Shown piece after piece: positions 37,685-44,558 of a stretch of 64,000 nucleotides of DNA (positions are counted from its first letter, which is position 1; each line of letters starts with the position of its first letter). The notes under the pieces are model-generated. The model saw only the letters and a list, made by a program, of their open reading frames with translations, was not told where the DNA came from and made no database searches. The DNA comes from Telluria beijingensis. Its GTDB lineage: Bacteria > Pseudomonadota > Gammaproteobacteria > Burkholderiales > Burkholderiaceae_D. A program made the position numbers and the translations under genes. Location of the stretch: NCBI RefSeq assembly GCF_030770395.1, contig NZ_CP132480.1, positions 3,615,802 through 3,679,801 on the forward strand. Reading direction: 5' to 3'.

Positions 37685-37975
37685 TCAACGGTCGTCGGCG
37701 CGGATCGAGGATGGGTGGCGGCACAGCGGGGTCACCGCGATGCGCATATAGGGGAACAGCGGCAGCGACAGCAACAGCGCGTGCAGCTCGTCGTTGTCGG
37801 CGACGTCGAAGATGCTGACGTTGGCGTACTGGCCGGCGATGCGCCACAGGTGGCGCCATTTGCCCTGCTCCTGCAGACGGCTGGCCAGGGCTTTTTCGTC
37901 GGCCTTCAGCTGGTCGGCTTCATGCACCGGCATGGTGGCCGGAAGCTGTACTTCCATGGTGACGTGGAACAGCAT
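37685..37975 (-). CDS. catC: muconolactone isomerase
   Basis: A 96-residue protein, full length for CatC. It begins MLFHVTMEVQLP and contains ADEKALASRLQEQGKWRHLWRIAGQYANVSIFDV and LPLFPYMRIAVTPL, all family hallmarks. It moves the double bond of muconolactone to form the 3-oxoadipate enol-lactone. It follows catB by 11 nt and precedes catA by 28 nt. Confidence 0.97.
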   Translation of the reverse strand: MLFHVTMEVQLPATMPVHEADQLKADEKALASRLQEQGKWRHLWRIAGQYANVSIFDVADNDELHALLLSLPLFPYMRIAVTPLCRHPSSIRADDR

Positions 37976-37986
37976 GGGAATCTCCT

Positions 37987-39099
37987 TTATGACTTGCGGC
38001 GCAGGTGGTGCAGCTTCTCGGTATCGATCCGTACGCCCAGGCCCGGCCCGGTCGGCACCTGCAGCGTGAAGTCGCGGTAGACCAGCGGCTCCTGCAGCAG
38101 TTCTTCGGTGAGCAGCAAGGGGCCGAACAATTCGGTGCCCCAGGACAGGTCGGTCCAGGTCGAGCACAGGTGGGCGCTGGCGGCGGTGCCGACGCCGCCT
38201 TCGAGCATGGTGCCGCCATACAGGCCGATGCCGGCCAGCTGGGCCACGCTGGCGACCTGCTGGGCGGGGAACAGGCCGCCGCTCTGGGCGATCTTGACCG
38301 CGTAGACATCGGCGCCATCGGTGCGTGCGATGTCGAAGGCATCCACCGGCCCGTGCAGGGCTTCGTCGGCCATGACCGCCACGTCGAAGCGGGCGGCCAG
38401 GCGGCGCAGCGCGGCGCGGTTGTCGGCGCGCACCGGCTGCTCGACCAGGTCGATGCCGCCGGCTTCGAGCGCGGCGATGCCGCGCACCGCATCCAGTTCG
38501 GACCAGGCCTGGTTGACGTCGACCCGCACGCTGGCGCGCTCGCCCAGCGCGCGCTTGATGGCCAGCACGTGGTCCACGTCTTCCCTGACGCTGCGCGCGC
38601 CGATCTTGAGCTTGAAGATGCGGTGGCGCCGGATGTCGAGCATGTGCTCGGCCTCGGCGATATCCTTTGCCGTGTCGCCGCTGGCCAGGGTCCAGGCTAC
38701 TGGCAGCGCGTCGCGCACCCTGCCGCCGAGCAGCTCGCTGACCGGCACGCCCAGGCGCTGGCCCTGGGCGTCCAGCAGCGCGGTCTCGATCGCGCACTTG
38801 GCGAAGCGGTTGCCCTGGATGGTCTTGCGCAGCAGCGCCATGGCATGGGCCGGGCTGCTGGCGTCCATGCCCTTGAGCAGCGGGGCGATGTGACGATCGA
38901 TATTGACCTTGATACTGTCCGGGCTTTCCTCGCCGTAGTTCAGGCCACCGATCGTGGTGGCCTCGCCCCAGCCCTCGATACCGTCCTCGCAGCGGATGCG
39001 CACCAGCACCAGCGTCTGCGTATTCATCGTCGCCACCGACAGCTTGTGGGGACGAATGGTCGGGACATCGACCAGGCTTGTTTCGATCTCTCGAATCAT
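37987..39099 (-). CDS. catB: muconate cycloisomerase
   Basis: A 370-residue enolase-superfamily enzyme. The catalytic lysine region is FKLKIGARS (about residue 165); metal ligands are in VRVDVNQAW (Asp), LVEQPV (Glu) and MADEAL (Asp). It lactonises cis,cis-muconate to muconolactone. It is the first gene of the ben-cat operon, divergent from the LysR regulator, with a 97-nt shared control region. Confidence 0.97.
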   Translation of the reverse strand: MIREIETSLVDVPTIRPHKLSVATMNTQTLVLVRIRCEDGIEGWGEATTIGGLNYGEESPDSIKVNIDRHIAPLLKGMDASSPAHAMALLRKTIQGNRFAKCAIETALLDAQGQRLGVPVSELLGGRVRDALPVAWTLASGDTAKDIAEAEHMLDIRRHRIFKLKIGARSVREDVDHVLAIKRALGERASVRVDVNQAWSELDAVRGIAALEAGGIDLVEQPVRADNRAALRRLAARFDVAVMADEALHGPVDAFDIARTDGADVYAVKIAQSGGLFPAQQVASVAQLAGIGLYGGTMLEGGVGTAASAHLCSTWTDLSWGTELFGPLLLTEELLQEPLVYRDFTLQVPTGPGLGVRIDTEKLHHLRRKS

Positions 39100-39196
39100 A
39101 TGCGATCCATATATTGGTTATGTTCGAATACAATATCCCTTCAAAACTTGGCAGTCCAACACCGATTTAGTATTGTTTTCATACCCTGGAGGTATC
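39100..39196. promoter_or_regulatory. catB-catR divergent control region
   Basis: A 97-nt gap. GTAT-N7-ATAC (39170-39184) is a perfect short dyad of LysR type overlapping the predicted catR promoter (TTGGCA 39148-39153, 17-nt spacer, TATTGT 39171-39176), fitting autorepression. A second dyad TATTG-N14-CAATA spans 39112-39135. On the minus strand TTGAAG and CATAAC, about 16 nt apart, could drive catB. Muconate-responsive CatM/BenM regulators use ATAC-N7-GTAT; here the half-sites are in the reverse arrangement. Confidence 0.55.
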
Positions 39197-40111
39197 ATGG
39201 AATTGCGCCATTTGCGTTACTTCGTCGCTGTCGCCGACGAGCGCAATTTCACGCGGGCGGCCGAGCGGCTGAACATCGCGCAGCCGCCGTTGAGCAGGCA
39301 GATCCAGCAGCTGGAAGAAGAACTCGGCGTGGTGCTGATCGAAAAGGGGTCGCGCCCGGTGCGCCTGACCGAGGCCGGCAAGTTCTTCCATGCGCATGCG
39401 CAGGAATTGCTGGAGCAGGCAGCCAACCTGAAGGCGATGACGCAGCGCGTCGGCAAGATCGACCGCAAGTTCGCGATCGGGTTCGTTGCCTCGACCTTGT
39501 ATGGCTTGCTACCGGAGATCGTGCGGCGCTTTCGTGCCCGCTACCAGACGCTGGACATCAGCTTCCATGAACTGGCCACGATCGAGCAGATCGCGGCGCT
39601 GAAGGATGGGCGGATCGATGTCGGCTTCGGCCGCCTCAGGATCGAGGACCACGCCATCCGGCGCATCCTGTTGCGCGAGGAGCCGCTGATCGTGGCGCTT
39701 CCGGTGGGGCATCGCCTCGCGGGCGTGGACGGTCCGGTCAGGTTGGCGGATGTGAGCCAGGAAGCCCTGCTCGTCTATCCGAAGCAGCCGCGGCCTAGTT
39801 ATGCCGACCAGGTGCTGGCGATTTTTCGCGAACGCATGCTGCTGCCGCAAAAGGTGATCGAGGTGAGGGAGCTGCAGATTGCGATTGGGCTGGTTGGTGC
39901 GGGCCAGGGGGTGGCGATCGTGCCCAAGAGCCTACAGGGCATGATTAGGACCGATGTGGTGTACAAGGCGCTGGATGAGCCGGGCGCGGTGTCGCCGATC
40001 ATGTTCAGTGTGCGGCAGATGGATCGGTCGCCGGAGTTGACGAATATGCTGGAGGTGATTTATGAGATTTATGAGGAGATGGGGATTGCGCATACCAGGC
40101 ATCGGCTGTGA
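39197..40111 (+). CDS. catR: LysR regulator of the catechol/benzoate genes (CatR/CatM type)
   Basis: A 304-residue regulator starting MELRHLRYFVAVADERNFTRAAERLNIAQ, with a winged helix to about residue 60 (PPLSRQIQQLEEELGV). The effector domain begins near residue 90 (FAIGFVASTLYGLLPEIVRRFR), as in CatM, BenM and CatR, which sense muconate or benzoate. TGGAGG sits 5 nt before the ATG. The frame is open further upstream across the intergenic region but unconserved. Divergent from catB. Confidence 0.92.
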   Translation: MELRHLRYFVAVADERNFTRAAERLNIAQPPLSRQIQQLEEELGVVLIEKGSRPVRLTEAGKFFHAHAQELLEQAANLKAMTQRVGKIDRKFAIGFVASTLYGLLPEIVRRFRARYQTLDISFHELATIEQIAALKDGRIDVGFGRLRIEDHAIRRILLREEPLIVALPVGHRLAGVDGPVRLADVSQEALLVYPKQPRPSYADQVLAIFRERMLLPQKVIEVRELQIAIGLVGAGQGVAIVPKSLQGMIRTDVVYKALDEPGAVSPIMFSVRQMDRSPELTNMLEVIYEIYEEMGIAHTRHRL

Positions 40112-40151
40112 TGCCTGATGCTTGCTTAACCATCAAACTACAGCCGTGTAC

Positions 40152-40175
40152 TTCCGCTATCGACCCAAAGCCGAC
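40152..40175 (+). repeat. 24-bp quasi-palindromic element, copy 1
   Basis: Starts TTCCGCTATCG and ends ACCCAAAGCCGAC. Shares a 24-bp consensus with three other copies in the next 1.6 kb (KTCCGCWNNCG followed by RCCMARAGCMGAC, approximate). It lies downstream of the small membrane protein gene. Confidence 0.65.
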
Positions 40176-40224
40176 ATCCGGTCCTGAAGCTAAGTCATGT
40201 GAGCACGTGTCACTGCTTCGGGTT

Positions 40225-40380
40225 TTAGTGTGTGAAATAATAAAACGCGCGTCCAATTGTTTCGCCAACTTTGACTGCCAAATTTAGCACTGCAACGATG
40301 ATTGTGCCGTGGACCAGCACGCGGCAGGACAACGGGAGCGTCTTGTAATACAACGTTGCTTCTTGAACGATCTTTTTCAC
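40225..40380 (-). CDS. small membrane protein, unknown function
   Basis: A 51-residue frame starting with GTG at 40380, preceded by GAGGAAAG at 8-9 nt. It reads MKKIVQEATLYYKTLPLSCR, then one membrane helix VLVHGTIIVAVLNLAV and a tail VGETIGRAFYYFTH. The amphipathic start, single helix and aromatic tail look like real coding. A much longer frame to 40746 overlaps the next gene in a different frame and is rejected. It is bounded by two copies of the 24-bp element. Confidence 0.5.
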   Translation of the reverse strand: MKKIVQEATLYYKTLPLSCRVLVHGTIIVAVLNLAVKVGETIGRAFYYFTH

Positions 40381-40591
40381 AACTAGGCTTTCCTCAAAAG
40401 CGGGAAACGGTGTAATAGCCAATAAGGCTGACACAAGTATTTCATTTTTGCAACACACAGGGACAAAGCTGTGGGTCGTAGCTCGGCTGACAATAAAAGG
40501 AGCTATGTTGACGACTGATTTTGACTGATTGCGGACGATTGGGCCAGCTAAGCATGTTGCCGCGGTAAAAATCTCGCGGAGTGTCACGAAC

Positions 40592-40615
40592 GTCCGCAAC
40601 CGACCCAAAGCAGAC
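40592..40615 (+). repeat. 24-bp quasi-palindromic element, copy 2
   Basis: Starts GTCCGCAACCG and ends ACCCAAAGCAGAC; the outer ACGTC/GACGT ends are inverted. Lies between the small membrane protein gene and the 87-residue gene. Confidence 0.65.
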
Positions 40616-40648
40616 GTAGCTAGTCGGACGTAGATTGCAGCGAAGGAT

Positions 40649-40912
40649 TTACATAGAATCCGCAACCATGCGAAGAATACTGAATGCAATGTATTCCTGC
40701 GAGTAGCTCGGACCTGAAGCTTCCGGACCAGCCAACCATAGATCAAATGCGTCGTCGCATTCGTTCACAGCTCTTTGTAATGCTCTTTTCTCTTCGGGCG
40801 ATAAATTTCTGACGAGGTCTTCGCGTATCCAGTCATCGAAAACTGCATACTTTTCAACGAGACTGATCAAGTGGTGCAACTCAGGCGGAATTCGAGAGAG
40901 ATCGAGTTTCAT
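40649..40912 (-). CDS. hypothetical protein, 87 aa
   Basis: An acidic, helical, soluble protein: MKLDLSRIPPELHHLISLVE, FDDWIREDLVRNLSPEEKRAL, NECDDAFDLWLAGPEA. The codon use and regular helices support real coding, and the start has a plain ATG. I do not recognise the family. It lies between copies 2 and 3 of the 24-bp element and on the same strand as its neighbours. Confidence 0.7.
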   Translation of the reverse strand: MKLDLSRIPPELHHLISLVEKYAVFDDWIREDLVRNLSPEEKRALQRAVNECDDAFDLWLAGPEASGPSYSQEYIAFSILRMVADSM

Positions 40913-40962
40913 AGTTCACGGCTTTAGATTGTACGTAACATTTTGGCGCTACCCTGACGAAT

Positions 40963-40986
40963 GTCCGCTTCTGGCCGTTAGCCGTC
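40963..40986 (-). repeat. 24-bp quasi-palindromic element, copy 3
   Basis: Read on the minus strand it starts GACGGCTAACGG and ends CCAGAAGCGGAC. It overlaps the last codons of the SUFU-domain gene (stop at 40978-40980). The arms are more degenerate than in copies 2 and 4. Confidence 0.55.
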
Positions 40987-41649
40987 TGTCGACAACGACG
41001 TTCCGGGTCGGGCCGGGTCTGTAACTGGGAAAGCCTTATTTGACATCAGCTGTGCAATCAACTCCGCAGTAGATGTCGCTTTCGCGAAATCGCGCTCTTG
41101 CTCGGTGATGCCAACGACGTGCAAGAAATCGAATTTCCCGGATGGTAGCTGGGCTAAAGAGGGATAATGTGTTGGCTTTGCGATAGCCAGACAGGTTAAT
41201 TCTGAACTTGTACTGCCGTCTACCGTTCCGCCAACCGGGAGACGATGACCGTAATCCAAAGGGGAATAGTCGCCAAGCCGCCCATGTGCCAACAGCACTT
41301 GGTAAGCCAGTACGCGTTGTAACACGCGGATAGGCCAATCCGCCTGTGACGGCGCTTCAATGACAAACTCGACACCTAGCCAGGAATAGGCATCGACATC
41401 GTATTCGTCAGGCTCGGTCTCCCACGGCGTAGACCCTCCTGAAGATACATACAGCCAGGAAGATCTATTGGGAGTCGGTCCGTACTCCAGGACCCCAAGG
41501 TGCAACCAGCGCGGATCGACTTCTTCTTGCCCAAAGGTGTTTGAGAACAGCTCGGCATTCAACGGGAAAATACCTCTACACATCTCACCAAAGAGCGCCG
41601 GATACAAGGTCTCTTCTCTGTACGCCCAAACTTCTTCAAGTGAACTCAA
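40978..41649 (-). CDS. suppressor-of-fused (SUFU) domain protein
   Basis: A 223-residue soluble protein. WLHLGVLEYGPTPNRSSWLYVSSGGSTPWE, then YSWLGVEFVIEAPSQADWPIRVL and LAQLPSGKFDFLHVVGITEQERDFAK match the bacterial SUFU domain. In bacteria this domain is frequent among immunity proteins of polymorphic toxin systems. No toxin gene is adjacent here, so it would be an orphan immunity gene (inference). It is bounded by copies 3 and 4 of the 24-bp element. Confidence 0.85.
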   Translation of the reverse strand: MSSLEEVWAYREETLYPALFGEMCRGIFPLNAELFSNTFGQEEVDPRWLHLGVLEYGPTPNRSSWLYVSSGGSTPWETEPDEYDVDAYSWLGVEFVIEAPSQADWPIRVLQRVLAYQVLLAHGRLGDYSPLDYGHRLPVGGTVDGSTSSELTCLAIAKPTHYPSLAQLPSGKFDFLHVVGITEQERDFAKATSTAELIAQLMSNKAFPVTDPARPGTSLSTDG

Positions 41650-41685
41650 GGGAATTTCTCAATAAGTAGGATTGGATGTGCCAAG

Positions 41686-41709
41686 GTCTGCTCTTGGCCG
41701 AGTGCGGAC
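41686..41709 (-). repeat. 24-bp quasi-palindromic element, copy 4
   Basis: Read on the minus strand it starts GTCCGCACTCGG and ends CCAAGAGCAGAC, close to copy 2. It lies between the SUFU-domain gene and rfaE2. Confidence 0.65.
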
Positions 41710-41774
41710 CATCGGCACAGTTCAGTGTAGCCAGATGTTCTAATCATGACGGACAGAGGTTTTGTCAGGCGCCC

Positions 41775-42248
41775 TTAACCCCGAATGCGCGCCACCAGCT
41801 TGGTCGTAGACCGATCATGCTCGAAATCGATCGCCACCGCCCTGCCCCCATAGGCCAGCACCGCCTGCCCCTCCGGGATCTGATCCATGACGTAATCACC
41901 GCCCTTGGCATAGATATCGGGCCGTCCCTCCTGCACCACTTCCAGCGCCGTATCCTCGTCGAACTCAACTACCAGCGCCACCGATTCAAGCGCCGCCAGC
42001 ACCGCCATGCGGTCGGCCAGCGTGTTATGCGGACGGTCGTCGCCCTTGCCCAGGCGCTTGACCGACGCATCGGTATTCACCGCCACTACCAGCGAACCAC
42101 CCAGCTCACGCGCCTGCGCCAGGTAAGTCACGTGACCTCGGTGCAGGATGTCGAACACGCCATTGGTCAGCACGACCGGTTGCGGCAATGCAGCGATACG
42201 CGCAGCCAGCTCGGCGCGCGTGCATATCTTATTTTCAAATGAAGGCAT
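41775..42248 (-). CDS. rfaE2: D-glycero-beta-D-manno-heptose 1-phosphate adenylyltransferase
   Basis: A 157-residue nucleotidyltransferase. VVLTNGVFDILHRGHVTYL contains the HxGH motif (HRGH), with VVAVNTDASVKRLGKGDDRP and DIYAKGGDY downstream. It makes ADP-heptose for lipopolysaccharide inner core. It equals the C-terminal half of E. coli HldE; separate RfaE1 and RfaE2 proteins are usual in Betaproteobacteria. Transcribed after the PilU-like gene with a 20-nt gap. Confidence 0.95.
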   Translation of the reverse strand: MPSFENKICTRAELAARIAALPQPVVLTNGVFDILHRGHVTYLAQARELGGSLVVAVNTDASVKRLGKGDDRPHNTLADRMAVLAALESVALVVEFDEDTALEVVQEGRPDIYAKGGDYVMDQIPEGQAVLAYGGRAVAIDFEHDRSTTKLVARIRG

Positions 42249-42268
42249 GAAATTAAATAAAACGAATG

Positions 42269-43456
42269 TCAGTGTTTTGGAGGTTCTTCGTCGGGCTCTT
42301 CCTCGATCGCCATCGACAGCTCGGCCGGCCGCGCCGCGACGCCAGCGCTGGGCTCCCTGCGCTCACCCGACAACTTGATCTGCAGTCGCAGACCATTGGC
42401 CGAATCCGCATTGCGGATCGCCTCGTCGTAGCTGATCAACCCCTTGTTATACAGCTCGAACAAGGCCTGATCAAAGGTGCACATGCCAAGCTCGCGCGAC
42501 TTGTGCATGATCTCCTTGATGCTATGGAAGTTCCCTTTGAGGATCATCTCGCCGATAGTCGGCGTGTTCAGCAGGATTTCGATGGCCGCCTTGCGGCCCT
42601 TGCCATCCTCGGTGCGCACCAGTCGCTGCGAAACGATGGCGCGCAGGTTCGACGACAAATCCATCAGCAGCTGGTTGCGCCGCTCTTCCGGGAAGAAGTT
42701 GATGATCCTATCCATCGTCTGGTTCGCATTATTCGCGTGCAGCGTGCCAAGGCACAGGTGCCCAGTCTCGGCAAAGGCGATCGCATGTTCCATGGTCTCG
42801 GTATCGCGGATCTCGCCGATCAGGATCACGTCCGGCGCCTGACGTAGCGTGTTCTTCAGCGCATGGTGCCAAGACAGCGTATCGACGCCGACTTCGCGGT
42901 GCGTCACCAGGCAGTTCTTGTTCTTGTGGACATACTCCACCGGATCTTCCACCGTGATGATATGGCCAGCCGAATTGCTGTTGCGGTAGTCGATCATCGC
43001 CGCCAAGGTAGTCGACTTGCCGGACCCGGTGCCGCCAACCACCAGCACCAGGCCGCGCTTGGTCATCACCACGTCCTTCAGCACCTCGGGCAGGTCGAGC
43101 TTCTCGAAGTTGGGGATCTCGGACGCAATCGTACGCACCACCATGCCCACACTCTGCTGCTGCACATAGACGTTGACGCGAAAACGGCACACGCCCGGCA
43201 GCGAGATCGCGAAATTGCACTCCATCTCGGTCTCGAACTCCGCGCGCTGGCGTTCGTTCATGATCGACAGCGCGAGCGCGCGCGTGACCTCGCCCGACAG
43301 GCGCTGCTGGCTGAGCGCCTTCATCGCCCCCTGGTGCTTGATGCTCGGAGGAAAGTCAGCCGAGATGAAGAGATCGGAGCCGCCCTGGTGGTGCATCACG
43401 GTAAGAAGCTTGTGGATATAGGCCTGGGCTTCCGCCGGGCCGAACGTCGCAGACAT
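42269..43456 (-). CDS. PilT/PilU family type IV pilus ATPase (PilU-like)
   Basis: A 395-residue secretion-type ATPase. Walker A is GGTGSGKST (about residue 140), the Asp box IITVEDPVEYVHKNKNCLVTHREVGVDT, Walker B VILIGEIRDTETMEHA and the His box GHLCLGTLHANNANQTMDR. The C-terminal tail beyond residue 350 is acidic, as in PilU. It is a second PilU-like protein besides the pilT-pilU pair at 55-57 kb. It is divergent from oxyR across 154 nt. Confidence 0.92.
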   Translation of the reverse strand: MSATFGPAEAQAYIHKLLTVMHHQGGSDLFISADFPPSIKHQGAMKALSQQRLSGEVTRALALSIMNERQRAEFETEMECNFAISLPGVCRFRVNVYVQQQSVGMVVRTIASEIPNFEKLDLPEVLKDVVMTKRGLVLVVGGTGSGKSTTLAAMIDYRNSNSAGHIITVEDPVEYVHKNKNCLVTHREVGVDTLSWHHALKNTLRQAPDVILIGEIRDTETMEHAIAFAETGHLCLGTLHANNANQTMDRIINFFPEERRNQLLMDLSSNLRAIVSQRLVRTEDGKGRKAAIEILLNTPTIGEMILKGNFHSIKEIMHKSRELGMCTFDQALFELYNKGLISYDEAIRNADSANGLRLQIKLSGERREPSAGVAARPAELSMAIEEEPDEEPPKH

Positions 43457-43610
43457 GCGGGCCTTTCAATAATTGCAGGCTTGTAGCCTGCGAGGCAATT
43501 ATATCGACTATGATTCTCGTTAAACTATTATTTCATGGCTAATACGGGTCTGCCGCCCGGTCTGCCCGACTGGGGCGAGACTGTCGGTGCGCCTACCCGA
43601 GACACATAAC

Positions 43611-44558
43611 ATGACACTGACCGAGCTGAAATACATTGTCGCCGTCGCCCGCGCCAAACACTTCGGCCATGCGGCCGAGGCCTGCTTCGTGGCCCAGCCT
43701 ACCCTGTCCGTCGCCATCAAGAAGCTCGAGGACGAGCTGGGCGTGACCTTGTTCGAGCGCGGCGGCTCCGAAGTCTCCGTGACGCCGCTGGGTGCCCAGA
43801 TCGTGGCCCAGGCCGAGCGCGTGCTGGAACAGACCGCCGCCATCAAGGAGCTCGCCAAGCAGAACAAGGATCCACTGGCCGGTCCGCTGCGCCTGGGCGT
43901 GATCTATACGATCGGGCCCTACCTGCTGCCGCCGCTGGTCAAGAACCTGATCGACACCGTGCCGCAAATGCCGCTGGTGCTGCAAGAGAACTACACCCAT
44001 AAACTGCTGGAACTGCTGCGCCAGGGCGAGCTCGATGCCGCCATCATGGCGCTGCCGCTGCCCGACCATGGCATGTCGGTGCAGCCGCTGTACGACGAAC
44101 CCTTCATCGTGGCCATGCCGCGCAGCCACCCGTGGGCGAATCGCAAGGAAATCTCGGCCGAAGACCTGAAAAGCGAAACCATGCTGCTGCTCGGCGCCGG
44201 CCACTGCTTCCGCGACCAGGTGCTCGAAGTGTGTCCGGAGATGGCGCGCTTCTCGGCGCCGGCGGCCGGCAACGGCATGCAGCGCACCTTCGAAGGCTCG
44301 TCGCTCGAGACGATCCGCCACATGGTCGCCAGCGGCATCGGCCTGACCGTGCTTCCGCGCGCCTCGGTGGCCGACATGAAAGACCCGAACGGCCTGCTGA
44401 CCTATGTGCCCTTCCTGCCGCCAGCGCCGTCACGCCGCGTGGTGATCGCCTGGCGCAAGAGCTTCACCCGCCGCGCCGCGATCGACGCGGTGGTGCGCGC
44501 GGTGGGCGAATGCCACCTGCCGGGGGTGGAGATGGTCACGCTCGAGGCGGCGGCATAG
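43611..44558 (+). CDS. oxyR: hydrogen peroxide-inducible regulator OxyR
   Basis: A 315-residue LysR regulator. After the winged helix (MTLTELKYIVAVARAKHFGHAAEACFVAQPT), the sensing segment GHCFRDQVLEVC places the two redox cysteines at C199 and C208, exactly the numbering known in E. coli OxyR. It activates peroxide defence genes. The ATG at 43611 begins the conserved N-terminus; eight earlier codons are open. Its last 23 nt overlap the convergent channel gene. Confidence 0.96.
   Translation: MTLTELKYIVAVARAKHFGHAAEACFVAQPTLSVAIKKLEDELGVTLFERGGSEVSVTPLGAQIVAQAERVLEQTAAIKELAKQNKDPLAGPLRLGVIYTIGPYLLPPLVKNLIDTVPQMPLVLQENYTHKLLELLRQGELDAAIMALPLPDHGMSVQPLYDEPFIVAMPRSHPWANRKEISAEDLKSETMLLLGAGHCFRDQVLEVCPEMARFSAPAAGNGMQRTFEGSSLETIRHMVASGIGLTVLPRASVADMKDPNGLLTYVPFLPPAPSRRVVIAWRKSFTRRAAIDAVVRAVGECHLPGVEMVTLEAAA

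Noticed and set aside
40225..40746. Minus-strand frame of 173 codons
   Set aside because: Its 5' part overlaps the 87-residue gene in another frame and includes a repeat copy. Only the last 51 codons, with their own ribosome site, look coding.
40152..41709. Reading the 24-bp elements as integron attC sites
   Set aside because: They lack the RYYYAAC and GTTRRRY core sites and the usual length, and no integron integrase is in the window. Cassette-like layout is kept only as a hypothesis.
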